The notes under the pieces are model-generated. The model saw only the letters and a list, made by a program, of their open reading frames with translations, was not told where the DNA came from and did no database searches. The position numbers and the translations under genes were made by a program. Of a stretch of 64,000 bases of DNA, positions 8,915-16,060 are shown piece by piece (positions within the stretch are counted from its first letter, which is position 1; each line of letters opens with the position of its first letter). Origin of the DNA: Lachnospiraceae bacterium (GTDB lineage: Bacteria; Bacillota; Clostridia; Lachnospirales; Lachnospiraceae); assembly GCA_910576125.1 (NCBI GenBank), contig CAJTHM010000009.1, positions 62,001-126,000 on the forward strand, in the 5' to 3' direction.

Positions 8915-9643
8915 TTACAGCTGCGCAAAGACCTCCCCGATAGGCGCCTGTATCAGCAGGTCGGCATGGGAATCTCTGGGCGTGGGCGCCTTATTGATGA
9001 CTACAAGTTTATCGCCTTTAAAGTAATCAATCAGTCCCGCCGCAGGATACACAGCCAGGGAAGTGCCGCCGATGATCAGTGCCTGGGCATCGTGGATAAA
9101 ACGCATGGCATCCGTCATGGTCCGGGAATCCAGCCCCTCCTCATAGAGCACCACGTCCGGTTTCACGGAGCCGCCGCATTTCTCGCATTTGGGAACATCC
9201 GTACTGTCCCGGATATAGCGCACGTCATAGAACTGCCCGCATTTCTCACAGTAATTGCGCAGCACCGAGCCGTGGAGCTCCAGCACGGTCTTGCTGCCCG
9301 CGGCCTGGTGGAGACCGTCGATGTTCTGGGTGATGACGGCTTTCAGCTTTCCCCGGGCTTCCAGCTCGGCCAGCTTCACATGGGCGGCATTGGGCTTTGC
9401 GTCCAGGAAGAGCATCTTGTTGCGGTAGAAGCGGAAGAATTCTTTCGGCCTGCGGCGGTAGAAAGTGTGGCTGAGAATCGTCTCCGGCGGATAATCATAC
9501 TGCTGGTGATAGAGGCCGTCCACGCTCCGAAAATCCGGAATCCCGCTTTCCGTGGACACCCCTGCCCCGCCGAAAAATACTATATTGTCGTATTTTTGCA
9601 CAATTTCCTTCAATTCTTCGATGACTTCCCGATAATTTTCCAT
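8915..9643 (-). CDS. cobB: NAD-dependent protein deacetylase/deacylase (sirtuin)
   Basis: 242 residues. The start at 9643 has an AAAGGGG ribosome-binding site; an in-frame extension upstream has no family resemblance. The Rossmann NAD site GAGVSTESGIPDFRS (27-40), TQNIDGLHQ (105-113), the catalytic H124 in LELHGS, a four-Cys zinc ribbon (C132, C135, C153, C156) and GTSLAVYPAA are all present, so it should be active. Sirtuins remove acyl groups from lysine using NAD+, releasing nicotinamide and O-acyl-ADP-ribose. It starts 16 bp after the stop of the glycerophosphodiesterase gene on the same strand, so it is probably the third gene of that operon. Substrate preference (acetyl versus succinyl) cannot be read with certainty. 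Confidence 0.93.
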   Translation of the reverse strand: MENYREVIEELKEIVQKYDNIVFFGGAGVSTESGIPDFRSVDGLYHQQYDYPPETILSHTFYRRRPKEFFRFYRNKMLFLDAKPNAAHVKLAELEARGKLKAVITQNIDGLHQAAGSKTVLELHGSVLRNYCEKCGQFYDVRYIRDSTDVPKCEKCGGSVKPDVVLYEEGLDSRTMTDAMRFIHDAQALIIGGTSLAVYPAAGLIDYFKGDKLVVINKAPTPRDSHADLLIQAPIGEVFAQL

Positions 9644-9659
9644 AATAATCCCCTTTCTT

Positions 9660-11246
9660 TTATTGTCCTGAACTTTGCATAAGCCATTCTCGCATATCCT
9701 TTGGCAGGAGGTTGTCCGAGTAGATACCGTCTGCGCCGAGGAAAGCGAGGCGCCTGGCTTCTTCCTCATCATCTACTGTATGGCCGTATAATCTTAAAGA
9801 GCAGGCGGCCATATCCTGACAGATGTTCTCATCAATCCATGTACAGGGCATCACCACTACAGGAATCTGGTTCTCTGTACAGAAAGCTTCTACCTTTTCC
9901 CTGCCCGGATAGCCGATATAATATAAAGTATACAGATAATTGTCAAAATGATAGACAGCCTCTACCGCATCATACATCTCTTCGTAATAGAGCTGAACGA
10001 CGATTCTGCGCAGAACGGATTCATAGCCATTATCCAACGCGGTGTCAACGATAATGGAGAACTGTCCGACGACATCTTTCTCGTACTTTGGATCGATAAT
10101 GACATACATATCTTCTCTTTCGCTCATTATTTTATAGAGATCCAGCAAAGCCATGGGCGTATACTGCCCATAAATGGGAGACTGCAGAAATTCGGCGGAG
10201 GTGGGGATTGTTCCCTGCCCCAGTCCGAGTTTTTCGGCCTGGCCCAGATCAGCGTCCCAATCATGGCGCAGTACGGCCACGCCGTCAGAGGCGATAGCAA
10301 TATCCACCTCGAATACTCTCTGTCCCAAGGCATAATTATATTCCAGGGCTTCTTTGGAATTGGTTCCGGCTATCCCTTCAGCTGTCATACCCGCCGCATG
10401 ACAGACAACAGGAAACTTTTCATACCAGGAGGCATCTGTCTGTGAGGAATTATTTCGTATGCGGGCATCAAGGCTCAACAGATAGCCATAGCGCAGCTCT
10501 GTTTCCCAGGCGGTCTTCCGGGAAGTCTGCTGTCCGGGCATTGCAGGATAGGCCGGACTCCGAAGAAAGCAGAAGAACAGGATATAGGCGAGAGAAAGGC
10601 CTGTGATGCATGAATGGTATTTTATATTCCTGGCAGACGGGATATCACACCAAAAACCCAGCACAATGAAAAAAAGGAAGTAGAGAATGCTGTACCATAG
10701 TTCTCTGCTCATGGCCGGCTGGCGGCCGTTCAGAAATGGGAGAGCCATTCCCAGGGATTTCCAGTCCTGAAAGAAGAAAGGGCTTCCATGGGACTGCATG
10801 TGGTAATAATTTAGAAGAAAAAGGAACAGAAGAACAATTCCGCCGCTGCCTAAAGCAAGGTTGACACGCTGGGACACCAAAAGCAAGAGCGCATAAACCA
10901 AGACTATGATGAGCAAATTCCAAAATATTGCATCTTTTTGGATTTCTGTCATATTATGAATCGGCTGCTCCATGCGCTGATATATTTTATATGGGACAAG
11001 TATCAGGTAAAACAGTACCAGCAGGAAACGGACATATCTGCATTCCGGCCGTGGGCAGGCGAGCAGGGCGCCTGTGAGCAGACTGATGGCAGTGAACATA
11101 AGGAACCGTTTGTTGATGCCGCTATAGAGATAATGGAAAGATATTGCAAACAGGATTGCGGCAGTCAGAATGGCCACGGCAAGCCGGATTTTTCTGCTCC
11201 ATATTGTCAGACAATATTCTTTCGCTTTTTGTGTCAGGTCAGACAT
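9660..11246 (-). CDS. Membrane-anchored glycerophosphodiester phosphodiesterase
   Basis: 528 residues. Residues ~20-230 hold about six hydrophobic segments; residues ~278-525 are an extracytoplasmic GDPD TIM-barrel. Expected metal and catalytic residues are visible: H283 (CHAAG), E313 and D315 (FEVDIAIASDG) and H328 (LRHDW). The family cleaves glycerophosphodiesters to glycerol-3-phosphate, and membrane-bound members can attack polyglycerolphosphate polymers. The start at 11246 follows GGAGATTCCCC; an ATG 30 bp upstream is in frame but poorly placed. The N-terminal 220 residues align without gaps to those of the sulfatase encoded immediately upstream (40 bp), for example KIRL at ~19-22 and LWYSILYF ending at 190 in both. 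The inferred job is trimming the polymer made by that partner. Confidence 0.85.
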   Translation of the reverse strand: MSDLTQKAKEYCLTIWSRKIRLAVAILTAAILFAISFHYLYSGINKRFLMFTAISLLTGALLACPRPECRYVRFLLVLFYLILVPYKIYQRMEQPIHNMTEIQKDAIFWNLLIIVLVYALLLLVSQRVNLALGSGGIVLLFLFLLNYYHMQSHGSPFFFQDWKSLGMALPFLNGRQPAMSRELWYSILYFLFFIVLGFWCDIPSARNIKYHSCITGLSLAYILFFCFLRSPAYPAMPGQQTSRKTAWETELRYGYLLSLDARIRNNSSQTDASWYEKFPVVCHAAGMTAEGIAGTNSKEALEYNYALGQRVFEVDIAIASDGVAVLRHDWDADLGQAEKLGLGQGTIPTSAEFLQSPIYGQYTPMALLDLYKIMSEREDMYVIIDPKYEKDVVGQFSIIVDTALDNGYESVLRRIVVQLYYEEMYDAVEAVYHFDNYLYTLYYIGYPGREKVEAFCTENQIPVVVMPCTWIDENICQDMAACSLRLYGHTVDDEEEARRLAFLGADGIYSDNLLPKDMREWLMQSSGQ

Positions 11247-11286
11247 GGGGAATCTCCTTCCAAAGTTCCTGCTCATAATGCTTGAA

Positions 11287-13263
11287 TCAATTGCCGGTGG
11301 TAAATACGGGATTCGGGATTTCCCTGTCCATCAGCTGACTGTATTGTAGTATCTGATATTTTTGGACGGCTTCTTCCTCCGCAAGCTCCTCAATGGTACG
11401 TTGGGATATCTCGGGATATTGCTTTTGCAATTGCAGCAGGTATTTATAGTAGGGGGGAAGTTCGACACCGGCGCATTCGAGTACCGCCGCCCCCAGATAG
11501 TTGGCGCTCATATCTCCGTATTCCGGATACTCCCGGTCGTAATTCGCCCAGATGACATAAGGAGTGATGAATTTCCTGGCAACCTGTTCTGTCTCTGAGA
11601 GACCACTGTCTTCAAAAACGGCCTGATAGAAGATATCTCCCAGAAGAGGCTGATGATCTCCGAACATGCAGATGATGGTGGGCTCCTCTACCTCCGAAAA
11701 ATATGCCAGCAGATTTTCGAACGCTTCATCAGTGACCTTTATGGTGTTCAGATAGGTCTCGGCACTATCCAGATACCCGTTATCATACATGGCAGTATTG
11801 CCGATTTTCTGCAGATGGATAGTATTGTCGAGTTCGTGGTAATAGCCGCCATGGTTCTGTATGGTGACATTGAAAAGGAAGAAAGGCTTATCCGTGTCCC
11901 TGTGCTCATAACGCCAGATGATTTCGTTGAAGTCACATTCATCAGAAATGTAGCTCCGGAAAGTCTCGTAAGGCACTTCAAAGTGATTGATGTCGATAAA
12001 GGTGTCAAATCCAAAGTAATCATACACATTATCCCGATTCCATGCGCCGGCGCCGCTGGGGTGCATCGCCATGGTCTGGTAGCCCTGTTCTTTCAGGACG
12101 CGGGCCAGAGAATACATATCATGGTTTACTTCCAGCTGATAAGGGATAGCAGTGGGCGTAAGAAAGGCAAGGGTGTCCCCTGTGAGTACTTCAAATTCCG
12201 TATTGGCGGTAAGTCCCCCCAGGATTTCTACAAAAAGATTCCCGCGGATTGTGTTCTCGGTCAGGGAGTCCGTGAAAGGCATAAAAGGTTCGGATGTCTC
12301 CACATTGCCCAGTACGCGCAGGTCGGACCAGGCTTCGTTCATGATAAGGATAATGTTGGGGGAGGAATCCTTTTCCACAGATTCCGGAGCCTGATAGCTT
12401 TCTTCCGTCTCATTGATGATTCGTGCCACCGCGCTGTCGGAATAGCCGGACGGCTTGGCGATGATCAAATCCTTGATGCTGAGACCGAAACCTATCAGGA
12501 ATCCATTTTGGGCGCCATTCTCCTGTACGCTCCAATAAATGCCTTCTATTCCCCGGCTGCTCAGGTAATCCGACTGCCAGAAACCGAAATAAAATGCCAG
12601 ACAGTATACCAGAGAGGCAGCTGTCACAATTCCGTGATATTTCAGGCCTTTTCCCGGGATATCACACCAAAAGCCCAGAGCGATGAAAAAACAGAAATAG
12701 AGAATGCTGTACCAAAGCTCGCTGGTCATGGAAAACTGATAACTGTCCAATACAGACAGCGCGGTTCCGGCTGCGAGCAGATTGCTGAAATTCAGGTTGC
12801 CGCCCTGAAACTGATTTACATAGTAGTTGACCAGAGAAAGAACCAGGAGAACAATGCCGCCTCCGCCCAGAGCGAAACGGACACGCTGAAAAATCAGCAG
12901 GAGTATTGCATAAACCAGCAGAATAATCAGGATATTTGCGAATAGCGCGCCATCCCTGATTTTGGACATATCGTGGAGAGGGAGCTCCATGCGCTGGAAC
13001 ATTTTGCGGGGGATTAAAAGGAGGTAGAGCAACAGCAGAGGAACGCAAAATTTTGGCAGCTGCGGTCTTGGACAGACAAGCAGTCCGCCTGCGAGCAGAC
13101 TGAGCAAAGTATAGACCAGGAATCTCTTGTTGATGCCGTCATATAGATAATGGCATGATACAATAAAAAGAATGAGCGATATGAAAATCGATAATATAAG
13201 CCTTATTTTTCTGTTCCGGATTTCTTCGGCATAAGCGATTAATTTCTGCTGAAACGTTTCCAT
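11287..13263 (-). CDS. LTA synthase-like sulfatase-fold transferase
   Basis: 658 residues with a multi-pass membrane region (~20-240) and an extracytoplasmic alkaline-phosphatase/sulfatase-fold domain (~325-600). The NIILIMNEAWSD motif supplies the first metal ligand, GGLTANTEFEV the predicted nucleophilic Thr, and FGDHQPLLG the metal-binding Asp/His pair. LtaS-type enzymes transfer glycerol-phosphate from phosphatidylglycerol to a growing teichoic acid or to glycan. The start at 13263 (AAGGAG at good spacing) is preferred over an in-frame start 90 bp upstream that would fall within the leader. A consensus promoter lies at 13319-13346. It is the first gene of the operon with the GDPD and the sirtuin. 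It may instead be a phosphoglycerol transferase acting on another polymer. Confidence 0.87.
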   Translation of the reverse strand: METFQQKLIAYAEEIRNRKIRLILSIFISLILFIVSCHYLYDGINKRFLVYTLLSLLAGGLLVCPRPQLPKFCVPLLLLYLLLIPRKMFQRMELPLHDMSKIRDGALFANILIILLVYAILLLIFQRVRFALGGGGIVLLVLSLVNYYVNQFQGGNLNFSNLLAAGTALSVLDSYQFSMTSELWYSILYFCFFIALGFWCDIPGKGLKYHGIVTAASLVYCLAFYFGFWQSDYLSSRGIEGIYWSVQENGAQNGFLIGFGLSIKDLIIAKPSGYSDSAVARIINETEESYQAPESVEKDSSPNIILIMNEAWSDLRVLGNVETSEPFMPFTDSLTENTIRGNLFVEILGGLTANTEFEVLTGDTLAFLTPTAIPYQLEVNHDMYSLARVLKEQGYQTMAMHPSGAGAWNRDNVYDYFGFDTFIDINHFEVPYETFRSYISDECDFNEIIWRYEHRDTDKPFFLFNVTIQNHGGYYHELDNTIHLQKIGNTAMYDNGYLDSAETYLNTIKVTDEAFENLLAYFSEVEEPTIICMFGDHQPLLGDIFYQAVFEDSGLSETEQVARKFITPYVIWANYDREYPEYGDMSANYLGAAVLECAGVELPPYYKYLLQLQKQYPEISQRTIEELAEEEAVQKYQILQYSQLMDREIPNPVFTTGN

Positions 13264-13318
13264 AAAGAATCTCCTTGTATATTTATTTGAATGTTCAGGA
13301 ATTTTTTTAATATGTAGA

Positions 13319-13346
13319 ATTATAGCATATGAGTCAGGGTTGTCAA
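13319..13346 (-). promoter_or_regulatory. Promoter for the LTAS-GDPD-sirtuin operon
   Basis: Read on the minus strand: TTGACA (13346-13341), 16-bp spacer, TATAAT (13324-13319), about 55 bp upstream of the start at 13263. Both hexamers match consensus. Confidence 0.75.
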
Positions 13347-13422
13347 CCGCCAAACTTTCACCGGATGTCAGGATTTGTGCTAATTCTAAAGTAAATTTTA
13401 AGAAATCTACAAGGTATCTTTA

Positions 13423-13452
13423 TTGAATGGAATATTAAGGATGTGGTATAAT
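13423..13452 (+). promoter_or_regulatory. Promoter for the YdcF gene
   Basis: TTGAAT (13423-13428), 18-bp spacer, TATAAT (13447-13452). It is divergent from the LTAS operon promoter about 80 bp away. Confidence 0.6.
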
Positions 13453-13517
13453 AGGCGTAACTTTATGAAACCCAAAACCAGACATTCACTTTGAATCCCA
13501 AAAAGAAACAGATACAC

Positions 13518-14357
13518 ATGAAACGAAGAAAAAACGAAAAGCTGATTCCTGTAGAAAAAAGCAGAAGAACCATACAACTTGACAAAAGAGGCTATGAACC
13601 GGGCGGACATCCCGTCCTCGCCGGCTTTTTTGGCATCATGGGCATCCTCTTCCTCATATACTGTGCCGGAGTGGCGGTGTTAGGCTATGGGACTTACTTC
13701 TTCCTGATTTGGGGAGTCATGGGGGCCTGCAGTCTTCTGCTGGCGCTCATGCTGCGAAGCGGCAGGATCATGAATGCCATCCCTGTATGGATTAAAGGGG
13801 TCTTCTGGGCTTTCTTCTTTGCAGGGCTGTTCCTGTTCGCCGCGGTGGAGGCGAAAATCCTCTCGCGGTACAACGCCCAGGCTGCCCCGGGGGCGGACTA
13901 TGTCATCATCCTCGGCGCTCAGTGGAGGAGCACCGGCCCCAGCGAGGTATTGCGTCAGAGGCTGGATAAAGCCATCGACTACCTGGAGCAGAATCCTGAC
14001 ACGAGTGTCATCGTTTCCGGCGGCCAGGGAAGCAACGAAAGCATCCCCGAGGCTGCGGGAATGCAAAAATACCTGATAGAGGCCGGCATAGGGGAGGAAC
14101 GCATCTTCGTGGAGGACCAGTCTTTCAACACATACCAGAACCTTGTGTTCAGCAGCAAATTCCTGGACCGGGAGAATGACAGCGTGGTAGTGGTGACTAA
14201 CAATTTCCATATGTTTCGGGCGCTGAGTATTGCGAAGAAGCAGGGATACCTCTACGCGGAGGGACTTTCCGCCGGCTCGTCGCCCTGGGTGGTCCCCAAC
14301 AATCTGCTGCGGGAATTTATGGGCGTGGTAAAGGACTTTTTTGTAGGAAATCTGTAG
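13518..14357 (+). CDS. YdcF/SanA-like DUF218 membrane protein
   Basis: 279 residues. Hydrophobic segments near residues 35-60, 65-85 and 95-115 are followed by a DUF218 domain (~128-279) with DYVIILGAQW, VIVSGGQGSNE and VVTNNFHMFRA blocks. DUF218 proteins are linked to envelope metabolism, and their exact reaction is uncertain. The start is not well marked: ATG 13518 lacks a good ribosome-binding site, and an in-frame TTG at 13491 would add nine basic residues. A tiny eight-codon frame opens at 13465 just after the likely transcription start, with no ribosome-binding site. The gene faces away from the teichoic-acid-like operon and precedes DUF951. Confidence 0.8.
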   Translation: MKRRKNEKLIPVEKSRRTIQLDKRGYEPGGHPVLAGFFGIMGILFLIYCAGVAVLGYGTYFFLIWGVMGACSLLLALMLRSGRIMNAIPVWIKGVFWAFFFAGLFLFAAVEAKILSRYNAQAAPGADYVIILGAQWRSTGPSEVLRQRLDKAIDYLEQNPDTSVIVSGGQGSNESIPEAAGMQKYLIEAGIGEERIFVEDQSFNTYQNLVFSSKFLDRENDSVVVVTNNFHMFRALSIAKKQGYLYAEGLSAGSSPWVVPNNLLREFMGVVKDFFVGNL

Positions 14358-14421
14358 AATCTTGAAAATCTGTAAAACAGAAATAAGTGCTCGCCAGAGC
14401 GGGCACGGGGAGAGTGTGAAA

Positions 14422-14595
14422 ATGGATATCAATGTAGGAGATGTGGTAAGGTTGAAGAAGCAGCACCCCTGCGGGAGCAGGGAATGGGAGGTGCTGCGCT
14501 CCGGGGCGGACTTCCGGCTGAAATGCAAGGGCTGCGGTCACCAGATTATGATCGCCCGCAGGCTCCTGGAGAAGAATGTGAAGGAAATCCTGTAA
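14422..14595 (+). CDS. DUF951 small protein
   Basis: 57 residues starting MDINVGDVVRLKK, with a short CxG motif set (PCGSREWEV and KCKGCGHQI) and the family's beta-rich SH3-like look. ATG 14422 follows GGGGAGAGTG; in-frame upstream codons (from 14362) look like leader. DUF951 proteins are widespread in Firmicutes beside rpsF/ssb or ychF and have no established function; nucleic-acid or ribosome association is a guess from context. The rpsF promoter follows after 25 bp. Confidence 0.85.
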   Translation: MDINVGDVVRLKKQHPCGSREWEVLRSGADFRLKCKGCGHQIMIARRLLEKNVKEIL

Positions 14596-14620
14596 AATTT
14601 GCGGAAAATGCGAAAAATGC

Positions 14621-14649
14621 TTGAAATATCAGGAAACATATGCTATCAT
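14621..14649 (+). promoter_or_regulatory. rpsF operon promoter
   Basis: TTGAAA (14621-14626), 17-bp spacer, TATCAT (14644-14649), giving a leader of about 70 nt before rpsF. Confidence 0.7.
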
Positions 14650-14676
14650 ATACATTTGTGATGAATCAAATTCCTT

Positions 14677-14695
14677 GCTCGCACCTGGTGCGGGC
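14677..14695 (+). promoter_or_regulatory. Leader hairpin before rpsF, possible S6:S18 autoregulatory site
   Basis: GCTCGCACC and GTGCGGGC form a short GC-rich hairpin 12 bp before the AAAGGAGGT ribosome-binding site of rpsF. S6-S18 leaders with a small binding hairpin are known in many bacteria; the position fits, but I have not matched the conserved motif. Confidence 0.4.
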
Positions 14696-14724
14696 CAGAG
14701 ACCAAAAGGAGGTAAGTAACAAGC

Positions 14725-15009
14725 ATGAACAAGTATGAATTAGCTGTAGTTGTGTCCGCTAAGATTGAAGATGAAGAGAGAGCGGCTGTCGTTGACAAGT
14801 GCAAAGCTCTGATCGAGAGATTCGGCGGCGTCATCACAGAGGTGGACGATTGGGGCAAGAAGAGACTTGCTTACGAAATCCGGAAAATGAAAGAGGGATT
14901 CTACTATTTCATTCGCTTTGACGCTGAGAGCACCGCTCCCATTGAAATCGAGAGCCGTGTCCGCATCATGGATAATGTCATCAGATACTTAGTCGTGAGA
15001 CAGGACTAA
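14725..15009 (+). CDS. rpsF: 30S ribosomal protein S6
   Basis: 94 residues, the full family length, beginning MNKYELAVVVSA and ending RYLVVRQD. The conserved block DWGKKRLAYEIRKMKEGFYY contacts S18 and 16S rRNA. AAAGGAGGTAAG precedes the ATG. S6 binds the 30S platform as a dimer with S18, encoded two genes downstream in the classic rpsF-ssb-rpsR operon. Confidence 0.98.
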   Translation: MNKYELAVVVSAKIEDEERAAVVDKCKALIERFGGVITEVDDWGKKRLAYEIRKMKEGFYYFIRFDAESTAPIEIESRVRIMDNVIRYLVVRQD

Positions 15010-15037
15010 GCCCAATTAGAAAGCGAGAAGCGAAGAT

Positions 15038-15514
15038 ATGAACAAAGTAATTCTTATGGGACGCCTGACCAGAGACCCGGAGGTAAGATATTCACAGGGA
15101 GCCAGCCAGACGTCAGTGGCGCGTTTTTCCGTTGCGGTGGACAGAAGATTCAAGCGTGAGGGCGAGCCCGACGCGGATTTCTTCAACTGCACGGCTTTCG
15201 GCAGACAGGCTGAATTCGTGGAGAGATATCTGCACAAGGGCATCAAGATTGTCCTCTGCGGCAGAATCCAGAACGACAATTACACCAACAAGGACGGCCA
15301 GATGGTATACAGCGTCCGCGTCATGGTGGACGAGATTGAGTTCGCGGAGAGCAAGAACGCGTCCGGCGGGAATGCCGGCGGCGGTTACAACAACGCCGGT
15401 GGTTACAATAATGGCGGTTACGCAGGAGGCGGAAATGCCCCCGCGCCCTCCGGTGCGGGAGACGGCTTCATGAACATCCCCGACGGCATCGACGAGGAGC
15501 TGCCGTTCAACTAA
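15038..15514 (+). CDS. ssb: Single-stranded DNA-binding protein
   Basis: 158 residues: an OB fold (1-~107, MNKVILMGRLTRDPEVRYS), a Gly/Asn/Tyr-rich flexible linker (~115-140) and an acidic tip ending EELPFN, the variant of the DDDIPF tail that recruits replication and repair partners. It coats single-stranded DNA during replication, recombination and repair. It lies 28 bp after rpsF and 31 bp before rpsR. The linker DNA is internally repetitive (GGYTACAAYAA-type units), which may vary in length among strains. Confidence 0.97.
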   Translation: MNKVILMGRLTRDPEVRYSQGASQTSVARFSVAVDRRFKREGEPDADFFNCTAFGRQAEFVERYLHKGIKIVLCGRIQNDNYTNKDGQMVYSVRVMVDEIEFAESKNASGGNAGGGYNNAGGYNNGGYAGGGNAPAPSGAGDGFMNIPDGIDEELPFN

Positions 15515-15545
15515 AGTTTGAAGATATGAGACAGGAGGCATTGAT

Positions 15546-15809
15546 ATGGCTTTTAATAAGACTGAGAAACCCGATGGCCCGGTAAGGAAAAAGGGCGGTG
15601 TCCGCAGAAAGAGAAAGGTATGCGTATTCTGCGGCAAGGACAATGTGATTGACTACAAGGATACCAACAAACTGAAGAGATACGTTTCCGAGAGAGGCAA
15701 GATTCTTCCCCGCCGCATCACCGGAAACTGCGCGAAGCATCAGAGAGCGCTGACGGTTGCAATCAAGAGAGCGCGTCACGTGGCACTTATGCCTTACGTT
15801 CAGGATTAA
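15546..15809 (+). CDS. rpsR: 30S ribosomal protein S18
   Basis: 87 residues with a basic N-terminal extension ([15 protein letters not shown]), then [14 protein letters not shown] and the conserved [23 protein letters not shown] block. The two cysteines near residue 25 are the remains or site of a small zinc motif seen in many Firmicutes S18 proteins. It pairs with S6 on the 30S platform. AGGAGGCATTGAT precedes the ATG, and an intrinsic terminator follows. Confidence 0.98.
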   Translation: MAFNKTEKPDGPVRKKGGVRRKRKVCVFCGKDNVIDYKDTNKLKRYVSERGKILPRRITGNCAKHQRALTVAIKRARHVALMPYVQD

Positions 15810-15831
15810 TGGCTGAAAGGCTGTAAGAGAG

Positions 15832-15865
15832 GGCTGACCGTCTGGAAGGATGGTCAGCCTTTCAT
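15832..15865 (+). terminator. Terminator of the rpsF-ssb-rpsR operon
   Basis: GGCTGACC (15832-15839) and GGTCAGCC (15852-15859) form a perfect 8-bp stem followed by TTTCATC. Confidence 0.85.
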
Positions 15866-15962
15866 CATCTGTGCCGCACGCCGGTAAGACTTGCCGCGAA
15901 TCCCGACTGCAGACCGCTCCGATTCTACAAAACATTTCCGTATCAGACAAATTAAATTGTGG

Positions 15963-15988
15963 CATACTGTTGAAGAGTATGGTATAAT
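15963..15988 (+). promoter_or_regulatory. gdpP promoter with overlapping dyad
   Basis: A TATAAT at 15983-15988 lies just after the inverted repeat CATACT-7-AGTATG (15963-15981), which fills the spacer region. There is no strong -35 at the right distance (TGGCAT is the nearest), so an activator or repressor site is possible. Confidence 0.45.
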
Positions 15989-16060
15989 AATCTTATTCAA
16001 TCCAATTTATTAATAGAAAAGACAGCAGGGAGCGGCGTCAGAGACCTGCGAGGTACCCAT

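Noticed and set aside
8807..9682. Open frame antisense to the sirtuin gene
   Set aside because: The sirtuin has every catalytic motif on the other strand; the antisense frame has none and no start signal.
11653..12945. 430-codon frame antisense to the LTA-synthase-like gene
   Set aside because: Shadow of a gene with a complete sulfatase motif set.
13465..13491. Eight-codon upstream frame before the YdcF gene
   Set aside because: No ribosome-binding site and no following terminator or pairing; nothing supports a leader peptide.
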